Source of the DNA: Alphaproteobacteria bacterium
GTDB lineage: Bacteria > Pseudomonadota > Alphaproteobacteria > UBA8366 > GCA-2717185
DNA: 10,577 bases
Direction: 5' to 3'
NCBI GenBank assembly: GCA_016764135.1
Contig: JAESSL010000030.1
Coordinates: 3,791-14,367, forward strand
Shown: piece by piece, positions 1-7,211 of the stretch
How the letters are laid out: each line of letters starts with the position of its first letter
Position numbering within the stretch: the first letter of the stretch is position 1
Program-made: the position numbers and the translations under genes
Notes under the pieces: model-generated
Told to the model about the DNA's origin: nothing
The model's database searches: none
What the model saw: the letters and a program-made list of their open reading frames with translations, nothing else

Positions 1-47
1 CCCGGCCATTGAAACCGATAACTGCGAACCCGAAACGCCGCCAGCAT
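1..47 (-). CDS. Partial CDS, N-terminus only; possible MFS-type transporter
   Basis: Only 15 codons and two bases of a sixteenth lie inside the window, reading MLAAFRVRSYRFQWPG. The ATG at 47-45 has a clear GAGGTG Shine-Dalgarno ending 7 nt upstream, and an in-frame TGA sits three codons before it (TGA-TTG-TTC-ATG), so the reading frame begins here or at the TTG two codons earlier. The arginine- and aromatic-rich start of the form AFRxRxYRxxW resembles the cytoplasmic N-terminus of major facilitator proteins just before the first membrane helix; this comes from memory of the family style, not from a search. It lies 162 nt downstream of the type I secretion adaptor on the same strand, so it could be co-transcribed or have its own promoter. 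The product is a guess; the existence of a start codon here is better supported. Confidence 0.4.
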   Translation of the reverse strand, partial: MLAAFRVRSYRFQWP

Positions 48-54
48 GAACAAT

Positions 55-60
55 CACCTC
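55..60 (-). promoter_or_regulatory. Ribosome binding site of the left-edge gene
   Basis: GAGGTG on the minus strand, 7 nt before the ATG at 47. It is the best Shine-Dalgarno match near either window edge and the main reason for calling the partial gene. The adjoining 48-209 stretch shows no other gene. It has a weak imperfect hairpin (AAACT and AGTTT arms near 130-146) without a T-tract on the minus strand, so no terminator is called after the adaptor gene. Confidence 0.5.
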
Positions 61-209
61 AGCGTCTGGCCCGATTCGGAATGAACCACGCGACACGGAC
101 GACAGTAGAGAAGGAATTTTTTGGGAATGCAAACTCAACGCAGTTTCGCCGTAAGCGGATTTGCAGGAGGACGCTTGCCAATAGCTGTAAATAGTAGTTC
201 TGAGGTCGT

Positions 210-1523
210 TTAATCTTCGCGAAAAGCTCGGTTAAAACTGCTGCCAATTGGTCTCAGGAAATAATCAAGCGCAGTACGTTTGCCAGTGATAATCAGAACT
301 TCAGCCTGCATGCCAGGATAAAGCATGGACTTGTCGAAAGATGAATTTGCCTCAGCGGTTAACGCGATGCGAGCCAGAAAATAGGGCGCACCAGTTCGGG
401 CGTCGGTCAAGCGGTCTGCGGATACTGTTATCACCGTACCTGGAAGCGGCTGTAAATTACGTTGGCTATAGGCGGTTAGCCGTATCTCCGCCGACAAACC
501 AGCATGCACCACATCGATGTCATTGGGATCAATTTGTGCGTCAATTACAAACCCTGAGCCTGTTGGAACGATATTCATGAGTGCTTGGCCAGAAGCAATA
601 ACGCCTCCCGGCGTATGCACGGAAAGGCCGACGATGACGCCATTCGAAGGCGCGCGAATTTTAGTTCGAGCAAGCGTGTCTTCGGTCGTGTGGATACGCT
701 CATTCACATCGAATAAGGCTGCCTGAACATCTCCGAGTTGTTCGACGATCTGGTTTAATTGAGATGTGCGTAACTCGACGATGCGTAATTCGGATTCGGT
801 GATTTGCTGTTTAGCGCGGGCGATCGCGGCAATGTTTCGGCTTCGGGCGCCGCCAATATCGGCGGCCTGGCGTTCTAGGCTAAGCAAACGGGGGCGACGC
901 ATCAAACCCTTGTTCACCAATATCCGCACGTCATTTTCTTCCTCGCCGATGAGACGGAGTTGCTCATCTTCTGCTCTGATTTGTCCTTTCAGCCCGATGA
1001 TTTCTTCTTGGATTTGAGCCTTTCGCTGGATCATGATCCTACCCTGGCCGTTCAAGCTTTCGCGTCGAGCTTTAAAAATATTTTTTTGACCGCGTATGAT
1101 TTCAGCAGTCTCAGGGTTTGTTTTACGTTTGTACAATTCATCGCGAAACTGGATTGATGTAGCACTGTCGCGTTCCGAAATCAGTCGAGCCTCTAGCGCC
1201 CAAGCGGCGTCACGTTGGGACAAGAGACGTTGATGCGATGCGCGCGCCTGCGTGTCATCCAGTTCGATTAATATCTGTCTTGTTTTAACAATGTCTCCGT
1301 CGGTGACAAATATTTTTCGGATTATGCCGCCTTCCAGATGTTTGATGGTCTTTTGATTTGATTCGACCGTAACGACGCCTGAAGCGATTGCAGCGCTTTG
1401 TAGCGGCGCAATTGCTGCCCAGCCGCCTAATAGTCCGAAAAATGCAATAACAACAGCGGCGCCCGCCCACATTACCGGCGCTGCGCCGGTGTTTTTTTCG
1501 ATGTTTTTCTCGTCAGGTGTCAT
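210..1523 (-). CDS. HlyD-family periplasmic adaptor of a type I secretion system (PrsE-like)
   Basis: Membrane fusion protein that links the inner-membrane ABC exporter to a TolC-type outer-membrane channel, allowing one-step protein export. The 437 residues match the usual family length. A short cytoplasmic tail is followed by one membrane helix at about 17-39. The first half of the lipoyl-like domain is at 62-89 (HLEGGIIRKIFVTDGD). A long Arg/Glu/Gln-rich alpha-helical hairpin spans about 95-285, and the second lipoyl half is at 289-320 (RAPSNGVIVGL). The C-terminal beta domain ends in the family signature YPGMQAEV plus TGKRTALDYFLRP (403-425). The ATG at 1523 lies 4 nt after the stop of the ABC exporter gene with no strong ribosome site of its own, so translational coupling is likely. 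Cargo cannot be told from this protein. The family call is secure; the PrsE-like subtype is inferred from the gene pairing. Confidence 0.93.
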   Translation of the reverse strand: MTPDEKNIEKNTGAAPVMWAGAAVVIAFFGLLGGWAAIAPLQSAAIASGVVTVESNQKTIKHLEGGIIRKIFVTDGDIVKTRQILIELDDTQARASHQRLLSQRDAAWALEARLISERDSATSIQFRDELYKRKTNPETAEIIRGQKNIFKARRESLNGQGRIMIQRKAQIQEEIIGLKGQIRAEDEQLRLIGEEENDVRILVNKGLMRRPRLLSLERQAADIGGARSRNIAAIARAKQQITESELRIVELRTSQLNQIVEQLGDVQAALFDVNERIHTTEDTLARTKIRAPSNGVIVGLSVHTPGGVIASGQALMNIVPTGSGFVIDAQIDPNDIDVVHAGLSAEIRLTAYSQRNLQPLPGTVITVSADRLTDARTGAPYFLARIALTAEANSSFDKSMLYPGMQAEVLIITGKRTALDYFLRPIGSSFNRAFRED

Positions 1524-1527
1524 GGGT

Positions 1528-3225
1528 TTATGCTGTCTTGGCCGGTTTTACAGGTTGGTTGCGCGTAACCTGTGGAAATACTTCTTCGGGGGAGCCCATC
1601 ATGCGAATTTCACCCTTGTCCAACACAATGATTTTATCGGCAATTCGTAGAAGGCTGGGCCGATGCGCGATCACAGCGATTGCCGCCCCTGCTGTCTTTA
1701 AGGTTTGAAGTGACGCGAGTAACGCTTCTTCGCCACTGGCGTCCAAATTGGAGGAAGGTTCATCAAGTATGAGGAAAGCGGGGCGCCCAAATACGGCCCG
1801 GGCCAAGGCAATGCGTTGGCGCTGTCCTCCCGACAGAGCCGCGCCATTGTCCCCTATTGGCGTGTCGTAGCCGAGCGTTAACCGCATAATCATTTCATGC
1901 GCTCCCGCGGTTTTTGCGGCGGCGACAACAACATCCGGTTCCACATCTTTCATACGCGCAACATTCTCGCGGACAGTACCAGTTAATAATTCGACATCTT
2001 GAGGAAGATAGCCAATGTGCCGGCCCCGGTCAGAAGGTTCCCAGCTGGAAATTTCGCGATCACCCAACCGTACGTGGCCTGCGCTTGGTTTTGCGATGCC
2101 GACTAACAACCGTGCAAGTGTCGACTTTCCGGATGCGGATGGGCCGACGAGCCCTATGATTTCACCGGGTTGAATCGAGAACGTAACGTCGGATAATGTG
2201 AGTTCGTCAGAGTCGCCGTATGAAAAATTCAAGGCCTCAACATCGATAACGCTTTTGGGCGTCGGTAGCGGCATTGCGACATCTCGATCCGGGAAATCGT
2301 TCAATCGATTTCGTAACCGTTGATATGCAGTCCGTGCGAGTATGGCGGAGCGCCAGGACCCAATGATGCTTTCAACAGGCGCTAATGCGCGGGACATCAA
2401 AATAGACGCAGCGATCATTGAGCCGGGCGTCAACGCTTCTGCAATGGCGAGATAGGCGCCGAGACCTAGAATCCCGACTTGTAGCGCGAGGCGAAGGGAC
2501 TTTGACATCGCCGTAATGACGCCGCCCCGGATGCTGGCGTTTGACTGATTGACAAGGGCAATGTCATTTTCTGCGCTCCATTGTCGAACCACGCCTGTGG
2601 TCATGCCCATTGCTTCCAGGGCCTCAGCGTTACGTGTCGCGGTTTCCGCCTTGTTCATGGCGCGCGCAGACGCAGCGTTGGCTTTTTGAAGCGGGGAACG
2701 TGTTGCAAAGTCATTTGCCAATGCGAATGCAAACAGCAAGGCTGCGCCAACCAATGCCAGTAACCCAAGCCATGGGTGCAACAGGAAAATGGCGATCAGA
2801 AAAATGGGCGCCCAAGGCGCGTCCAAAATAGGAAACATGCCTGGCCCGGTCAGAAAACTCCGGACAGTCGAGAGGTCACGCAACCCTTGGGTCGACGCGT
2901 TGCTTTGATGGTCGAGCGCTTCAATAACGGCCCCGGTTAAGATAGCGCCACCAACCTGTCGTTCAATCCAGCGACTCACTTTGATAAAAACGATGGTCCG
3001 CACCAATTCAAGGCAGCCCAGCACTACGAGCGCGGCCATTGCGATGAAGGTTAGAAGCAGGAGTGTTTCAACACTCCGGCTGGCCATCACCCGGTCAAAG
3101 ACCTGCAGCATGTATATTGGCGCTGTCAGCATCAGGAAATTGATGAACAAACTGAATGTTGCGATGCCGAACATTACGTTGCGGCACTTCTCTACTACAA
3201 TTTCCAAAGTCTTTTTGGCGTTCAT
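1528..3225 (-). CDS. Type I secretion ABC transporter, fused permease-ATPase (PrsD-like)
   Basis: Inner-membrane exporter that binds a C-terminally signalled protein and drives it through the HlyD adaptor by ATP hydrolysis. From the ATG at 3225 it is 565 aa. The membrane domain covers about residues 17-290, starting with the typical segment LFINFLMLTAPIYMLQVFDR. The nucleotide-binding domain carries Walker A GPSASGKST (361-369), the Q-loop Gln in YLPQD (409), the signature LSGGQRQR (464-471), Walker B FLILDEP (484-490) and the H-loop His (521). There is no N-terminal C39 peptidase domain, so it is not a bacteriocin-type exporter. The frame stays open to a TTG at 3261 that would add 12 residues (577 aa). 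I prefer the ATG because homologues usually begin shortly before the first helix, although neither start has a convincing Shine-Dalgarno. The adaptor gene follows after 4 nt. Confidence 0.92.
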   Translation of the reverse strand: MNAKKTLEIVVEKCRNVMFGIATFSLFINFLMLTAPIYMLQVFDRVMASRSVETLLLLTFIAMAALVVLGCLELVRTIVFIKVSRWIERQVGGAILTGAVIEALDHQSNASTQGLRDLSTVRSFLTGPGMFPILDAPWAPIFLIAIFLLHPWLGLLALVGAALLFAFALANDFATRSPLQKANAASARAMNKAETATRNAEALEAMGMTTGVVRQWSAENDIALVNQSNASIRGGVITAMSKSLRLALQVGILGLGAYLAIAEALTPGSMIAASILMSRALAPVESIIGSWRSAILARTAYQRLRNRLNDFPDRDVAMPLPTPKSVIDVEALNFSYGDSDELTLSDVTFSIQPGEIIGLVGPSASGKSTLARLLVGIAKPSAGHVRLGDREISSWEPSDRGRHIGYLPQDVELLTGTVRENVARMKDVEPDVVVAAAKTAGAHEMIMRLTLGYDTPIGDNGAALSGGQRQRIALARAVFGRPAFLILDEPSSNLDASGEEALLASLQTLKTAGAAIAVIAHRPSLLRIADKIIVLDKGEIRMMGSPEEVFPQVTRNQPVKPAKTA

Positions 3226-3290
3226 GTATTTTGCTTGCGTCAGGTGTTCGAAATTACTCAATCACTCAATTGCTCATCACATTATCGCGT

Positions 3291-3362
3291 TAAATTGGCA
3301 TAGTAGCGAATATCTTAAACATAACTCCAATTTGGGACGCTGTAATAATAATAAATTGGCAT
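3291..3362. repeat. Two 11-bp direct repeats upstream of the type I secretion operon
   Basis: TAAATTGGCAT occurs at 3291-3301 and again at 3352-3362, 61 bp apart start to start, on the upstream side of the minus-strand exporter gene. Between them, CCAATTTGG (3328-3336) is an almost symmetric element sharing the TTGG/CCAA core. The spacing upstream of the operon start suggests regulator sites, but no known operator is recognised and chance is possible in AT-rich DNA. Confidence 0.35.
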
Positions 3363-3437
3363 TATTGACGTTTATGGAGAGGGCGACTTAACGTCTGATC
3401 GTTACATTTGGATTACAGGAATTCCAGAATCTTGAAC

Positions 3438-3471
3438 AAAAAAATATTACTTTAGAGGGTTCGGGACTCTC
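3438..3471 (-). terminator. Weak candidate terminator after the sugar operon
   Basis: On the minus strand, 24 nt after the methyltransferase stop, GAGAGT (3471-3466) can pair with ACCCTC (3460-3455) around a 5-nt loop, with one A-C mismatch. A run of seven T follows at 3444-3438, about 10 nt beyond the stem. The mismatch and the gap before the T-run make this a poor intrinsic terminator; its position between two same-strand operons is the main argument for it. Confidence 0.25.
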
Positions 3472-3494
3472 AATGCCGTTGCCTCAGAATATTT

Positions 3495-4388
3495 CTAGGT
3501 CGGTCGAAAAGTTATATAAATAGTGTCAGATTGTCCGGTTGATTCTAAAAATATCCGCCAAAGGTCATCTGCTTGCTCTGTAATCCCCTTCAGCTGTACA
3601 TCTCCTTTTGGCAATTTGTCACGAAGCCAAACTAAGGTGTTCGCCATACCAAAGGTGTGCAAGTAGCGTTTTCTTTGAATTTCAAAGCCAGCAAGTTCTG
3701 CCGTCTTTATTAACGTATCCATGGTGAAATACCACCGATGAACCATGCGATAATAAAACGGTGAGAATTCTTCCGGTAAAATTGTCATCAAGATGTCGTC
3801 GAGGTTGGGCGTTGCGACCAATAACGTCCCGTCGGGCTTTAGCATCGCTTTGATGTCTTTTAGGAATTGAACAGGGTTTTCGACATGTTCGATGACTTGG
3901 AACGTGCTGACAAAATCTACGCTGTGCGGCGCTGCGTCGGCAACCTGTCGCGCATAAGAATATACCTTATAACCACGTTCAGATAGGGAATCGTGAAATT
4001 TAGCGGTTGGTTCGACGGCAATTGATTGCGCTGCAGGGCCTGAGACAAAATCCAGAAAACTACCGGCGCCACAGCCGATATCCGCAATCGTTTTGCCTCT
4101 TAAAGAATGCGGCCAAAGTCCGCGTAGATTGTGAATTTGAGTTACGTCGTGATTAGCGAAAAAGTCTTCAGGTTCAACGCCTTGGTTCATTAAACTTCGG
4201 TAGTCCGTATTTTCATATGCGCTCGAAGATACGGAGCACGCTTCATCTAAACGAGTAACGCCGCAACCAGCGCACCTTCCTACACGGCCGCCTTCGATAA
4301 AATCGGTTGCTCCACCTCGACGGATACGGCCTTCATGGACCACCGTCCAGTCGTCTGCGCCACAGATTTCACAGTGCGGAAATGTCAT
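3495..4388 (-). CDS. Class I SAM-dependent methyltransferase with N-terminal zinc ribbon
   Basis: Transfers a methyl group from S-adenosylmethionine, probably to a sugar given its neighbours. It has 297 aa. Four cysteines in two CxxC pairs (C6/C9 and C39/C42) form a likely zinc ribbon at the N-terminus. The Rossmann methyltransferase fold follows with motif I ADIGCGAGSFLD (102-113), the ribose-binding acidic residue in AVEPT (E126), and a post-core motif FQVIEHVENP (163-172). The C-terminal part FYYRMVHRWYFTMDTL (211-226) resembles the cap of Methyltransf_23-like enzymes acting on glycans or lipids. It is last in the operon, 37 nt after the SDR gene. The acceptor, and whether methylation is on O, N or C, cannot be read from the sequence. 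It is not closely similar to the second zinc-binding methyltransferase at the right edge. Confidence 0.85.
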   Translation of the reverse strand: MTFPHCEICGADDWTVVHEGRIRRGGATDFIEGGRVGRCAGCGVTRLDEACSVSSSAYENTDYRSLMNQGVEPEDFFANHDVTQIHNLRGLWPHSLRGKTIADIGCGAGSFLDFVSGPAAQSIAVEPTAKFHDSLSERGYKVYSYARQVADAAPHSVDFVSTFQVIEHVENPVQFLKDIKAMLKPDGTLLVATPNLDDILMTILPEEFSPFYYRMVHRWYFTMDTLIKTAELAGFEIQRKRYLHTFGMANTLVWLRDKLPKGDVQLKGITEQADDLWRIFLESTGQSDTIYITFRPT

Positions 4389-4425
4389 GACCTAGGGGCT
4401 TTCATCAGTATTTGAAAAGTTAGAT

Positions 4426-5211
4426 TTACCAGCAACTCAAACCACCATCGACGACCATGTTTTGCCCCGTGAAATATTTAGAAGCATCGCTTAATAAATA
4501 GACTATCGCTCCTGTTATATCATCTGGCCTCGCCATTCGGCCCATAGGCGTGCGATTGGAATATGCGTCATCAAACTCTTTACTGTGATTATTGTAGACC
4601 CCGCCAGGTGAAACGTTATTTACGCGAACGTCATCCATTGCCCAAAGGGTCGCAAGCCATTTACTCAACCCGATAATTCCAGCTTTTGAGGCGGAATAAC
4701 CAGGGAACGACGAGAATGGCTGGCCTTCATAAATCCGGTGGTCCGGCGCGACAACACCGTAAATACTGGACACCATAATTAAACTGCCGCCGCCGTCTTT
4801 TCGAAGAGCAGGCCCGGTTTCTCTCGCGACTAAAAATGCTCCTGTGAGATTAACATCAATCACTCTGTTCCACAGATCCAGGGGGTAGTCATCGAAGTCC
4901 GGGAATGGGTTGTCAAATTTGACCAGGGATTCTCCAGTGACAGCCGCATTAAAAACGACGCCATCCAGCCCGCCCAATGAGTTAACAGCTGAAGCAACCC
5001 CTTCAGATACAGAGTTCTCGCTAAGAACATCCATGGTTAGGCCTTGAACGTCCAATTCTTTAGCAAATTCAGATACGTTGGATTCGGGGCGGTCAGCGAT
5101 AACCAGGTCGCAACCTAAATCCGCCAATATTTTGGCGTGGGTCTTTCCCAATATCCCTGTTGACCCAACGAGAAGAACTTTCTTTCCTTTGATATCGGAA
5201 GTTGTCTTCAC
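4426..5211 (-). CDS. SDR-family oxidoreductase (PtmA-like possibility)
   Basis: NAD(P)-dependent short-chain dehydrogenase/reductase of 261 aa, a usual length for classical SDRs. The cofactor loop reads GSTGILGKTHA (16-26) instead of the common TGxxxGxG. NAAV (88-91) stands for NNAG. The catalytic set is Ser148/149 with YSASK (Tyr172, Lys176), and PGG (202-204) follows strand six. The C-terminus VVDGGLSCW is typical. Start: GTG at 5211, whose GTGA overlaps the TGA of the cytidylyltransferase gene by 4 nt, implying coupled translation. SDRs beside a CMP-sugar synthetase recall ptmA/ptmB of Campylobacter flagellin glycosylation, where both belong to the legionaminic acid pathway. That parallel is inference from order and style. 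The substrate is probably a free or activated sugar, but a role in lipid or cofactor reduction is not excluded. Confidence 0.87.
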   Translation of the reverse strand: MKTTSDIKGKKVLLVGSTGILGKTHAKILADLGCDLVIADRPESNVSEFAKELDVQGLTMDVLSENSVSEGVASAVNSLGGLDGVVFNAAVTGESLVKFDNPFPDFDDYPLDLWNRVIDVNLTGAFLVARETGPALRKDGGGSLIMVSSIYGVVAPDHRIYEGQPFSSFPGYSASKAGIIGLSKWLATLWAMDDVRVNNVSPGGVYNNHSKEFDDAYSNRTPMGRMARPDDITGAIVYLLSDASKYFTGQNMVVDGGLSCW

Positions 5212-5924
5212 GACGAAATTCCCAGTTTTCGGGTCATTAAAAATTCAATCAGGAGAAAATCCAGTTCCGAATCGACATCGAGGCTTTTTTCAACGCCTAT
5301 ATCATAGCCCTCCATATGACCATCCAGCATATACTCAGATGTGCGAATATAAGCTGGGTCCATAATATATATGCTGGCGACATGTTCAAAAACATCAGGG
5401 GCGTCTTGGCGACGAACGATACTCCCGGGCAGAGTCTTACTGATTTTCATCGCCCCTTCGTCGTTTTTCTCGACCATATTGAAATAGGGGTTTTTGCGCG
5501 CCTCGCAAACGGTGAACACGCCATCCGCACCAGTTTTTCTTCGTTCTCGGAACATGCCAACGATATTTGAAATATCAGCAATATCACGAAGCGGGCCTGT
5601 GCAGTCCAAATCGAGAAAAAATTCAAATTTCTCGCCGTAATGATTTTCGAATGCGCTTAATGCATGTTTCCAGACATCAAATTTTCCTGCCTCGGATGTG
5701 GACAAATGGTCTGGACGTAAAAAAGGAACGTCAGCGCCGGCATTTCGGGATATCTCTGCGATCGCTTCGCTATCGGTTGATACTGCTACGTGGTCAATTT
5801 CCGGGGTCGCCAGAGCTTGCTCAATGGACCAAACAATCATTGGTTTTCCCAGGAGTGGGCGGATGTTTTTTCCGGGTAGACCTTTGCTGCCGCCTCGGGC
5901 GGAAATTACACATAAACCTGTCAT
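5208..5924 (-). CDS. Acylneuraminate-type cytidylyltransferase (CMP-nonulosonate synthetase family)
   Basis: Predicted to activate a nine-carbon acidic sugar (sialic, legionaminic or pseudaminic type) or a related acid with CTP, giving a CMP-sugar for glycan assembly. It has 238 aa. The nucleotide-binding signature ISARGGSKGLPGKN (7-20) separates it from Kdo cytidylyltransferases (KdsB), which carry a different loop. Other family marks are VSTDSEAIA (48-56), RRQDAP (171-176) and the C-terminal acidic pair in SLDVDSELD (214-222). Two sites are unusual: S8 replaces the common Pro in PAR, and LDCTGPLR (106-113) replaces LQPTSPLR, which may reflect a different sugar. The ATG at 5924 overlaps the stop of the upstream Gfo/Idh gene (ATGA), with AAAGGA 5 nt upstream. 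No nonulosonate synthase (NeuB, LegI or PseI) is in the window, so the sugar acid must come from elsewhere. Confidence 0.9.
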   Translation of the reverse strand: MTGLCVISARGGSKGLPGKNIRPLLGKPMIVWSIEQALATPEIDHVAVSTDSEAIAEISRNAGADVPFLRPDHLSTSEAGKFDVWKHALSAFENHYGEKFEFFLDLDCTGPLRDIADISNIVGMFRERRKTGADGVFTVCEARKNPYFNMVEKNDEGAMKISKTLPGSIVRRQDAPDVFEHVASIYIMDPAYIRTSEYMLDGHMEGYDIGVEKSLDVDSELDFLLIEFLMTRKLGISS

Positions 5925-6925
5925 GACATTCCTTTTATTGTCATCCGTTGCCCACGCTTGGATGATTCCCGTGCTGCGAGAACCACGTTTAGAGCAGCGA
6001 CGCCATCTTCAAGAGAGCAGAGGGGCTCCAAATTATGGTCTTCTATTCTGCATAAGTAGTGCTGCATGATTGTTTTGAACATGGTGTTTCGTTCAAACCC
6101 GTCCTCAACTTGATCAACGATAGAATTTCCTTTTGGCGTTTCTTCACTTAACTGACCACTTTTGAGATCCCATCGATAAATTCGCGCTGTCGTAATAATT
6201 TCTAGATCACAGCGAAGGACAGGTGACAGCATATCTACTTGGATATGTCCGATCAGCCCGTCTTTGTGAGTTATCAGCATATTGGCGAGATCATCCGCCC
6301 GAATGTTCATGTTGCTGTATGAGGATAATTCAGCCGTCACAGAATGCATTGGGCCGATAATCCACTGAGCCAGGTCAACTTGATGGATTAAATCAAAAAG
6401 CGCGCCGCCGCCGCGGGTCGTGTCCGCGCTATAACCATTTTGGTAATTGACGCCAGGACGCCACGCGTCTAAGCGCTGGCCCATGCAAAAGCGGTAACTT
6501 AAAAGGTTTTCGCCGTTTTGTTTTCGCTTGGCGATCAACCTGGATAAAACATTTAGCGTCGGGTGCGCTCTAAGTTGGCATCCAATTTCAACCACTACAT
6601 TTTTCGACAAACCTATCAGGTCGCTGATACCGTCTATGCTATGTGAAATTGGTTTTTCGAGATAAATATCCAAGCCCTTGGCTGCGGCTTTTAGCGCGAT
6701 GGGCATGTGTTGGTCTGTCGAAGTCGCGACGACGACAGCCCTGCATTGCGACAACGCGACGTCAATATCGGTAAACACGGGGATTTCGAATTCAGCCGAC
6801 AAGTCCGAAGCATAGGCAGGTCGGGATCGCCAGACGGAAACGTCGGCGCCGAGTAATTTGAGGTTTTCGATATGGCGACGGCCAATCGAGCCCGCTCCAC
6901 AAACCAAGATCGGTTTACTGCTCAT
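5921..6925 (-). CDS. Gfo/Idh/MocA family oxidoreductase, first gene of the sugar operon
   Basis: NAD(P)-dependent dehydrogenase of 334 aa, a normal family length. The N-terminal Rossmann domain has GAGSIGRRHIENL (10-22). VATSTDQH (66-73) and the EKP motif (E90-K91-P92), whose Lys is the conserved catalytic or substrate-positioning residue, follow. The C-terminal alpha/beta domain carries GGGALFDLIHQVD (172-184), in which H181 matches the usual catalytic His. Relatives oxidise or reduce a hydroxyl of a free, phospho- or nucleotide sugar, so a role in making the sugar handled by the next gene is likely. The ATG at 6925 has a weak AGAAG ribosome site, and the AT-rich divergent region lies upstream. 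The stop overlaps the cytidylyltransferase start by 4 nt. The substrate cannot be named. Confidence 0.88.
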   Translation of the reverse strand: MSSKPILVCGAGSIGRRHIENLKLLGADVSVWRSRPAYASDLSAEFEIPVFTDIDVALSQCRAVVVATSTDQHMPIALKAAAKGLDIYLEKPISHSIDGISDLIGLSKNVVVEIGCQLRAHPTLNVLSRLIAKRKQNGENLLSYRFCMGQRLDAWRPGVNYQNGYSADTTRGGGALFDLIHQVDLAQWIIGPMHSVTAELSSYSNMNIRADDLANMLITHKDGLIGHIQVDMLSPVLRCDLEIITTARIYRWDLKSGQLSEETPKGNSIVDQVEDGFERNTMFKTIMQHYLCRIEDHNLEPLCSLEDGVAALNVVLAARESSKRGQRMTIKGMS

Positions 6926-6972
6926 CGCTTCTGCGTGTGATCATTTTGGATCTTAATTTATTTTATCTTTGT

Positions 6973-7164
6973 GAATAGAATAGAACGACGAATGTAATAT
7001 TCTATACCTAGAGCTCAAATTACAGGATGCGGAAGTAAACGCAACAATAGCGCGCGGCATAAATATATACTTTCTAAAATAATTAATGGATTCGAGTATT
7101 TTAAATATTCGCGAATAAACAGCGTGTTAATGTTTCTATAATAACTGGTATTCGAATTTGAATA
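6973..7164. repeat. Cluster of TATTC/GAATA inverted half-sites
   Basis: Seven copies of the 5-mer TATTC or its complement GAATA fall in 192 bp: GAATA at 6973 and 6978, TATTC at 6998, TATTC at 7106, GAATA at 7113, TATTC at 7149 and GAATA at 7160. They form three inverted pairs. ATAGAATA (6975-6982) faces TATTCTAT (6998-7005); TATTCGCGAATA (7106-7117) is a perfect 12-bp palindrome; TATTC-GAATTT-GAATA spans 7149-7164. A further near-palindrome covers 7094-7110 with one mismatch. This looks like an operator array, but no regulator is recognised and the DNA is AT-rich. Confidence 0.4.
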
Positions 7165-7211
7165 TTTGGGTAGGATGTGCTGAATTCCCCTTCTAAAGTC
7201 CCATGTCGAAT

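Noticed and set aside
2..49. Plus-strand frame PAIETDNCEPETPPA ending in TGA, as a possible 3' end of a gene entering from the left
   Set aside because: Only 15 codons, with no family resemblance, and it overlaps the better supported minus-strand start with its ribosome site.
130..146. Terminator after the HlyD adaptor gene (AAACT-GCGTTG-AGTTT)
   Set aside because: Five A/T-rich base pairs, and the following bases on the minus strand are A-rich, not T-rich.
9..194. Plus-strand 61-codon frame from the ATG at 9
   Set aside because: Arg- and Thr-rich composition without any motif; it overlaps the minus-strand start and ribosome site, and no Shine-Dalgarno can be seen upstream within the window.
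59..247. Minus-strand 62-codon frame across the end of the adaptor gene
   Set aside because: Starts inside the adaptor coding region in another frame; no ribosome site and no recognisable domain.
2981..3391. Plus-strand 136-codon frame opposite the exporter start
   Set aside because: Antisense shadow of the exporter gene; its Ser/Thr/Arg-rich content and lack of motifs argue against a real protein.
5567..6069. Plus-strand frames of 119 and 123 codons opposite the cytidylyltransferase and Gfo/Idh genes
   Set aside because: They lie antisense to two well-supported genes, have no motifs and no ribosome sites, and overlap each other in different frames.
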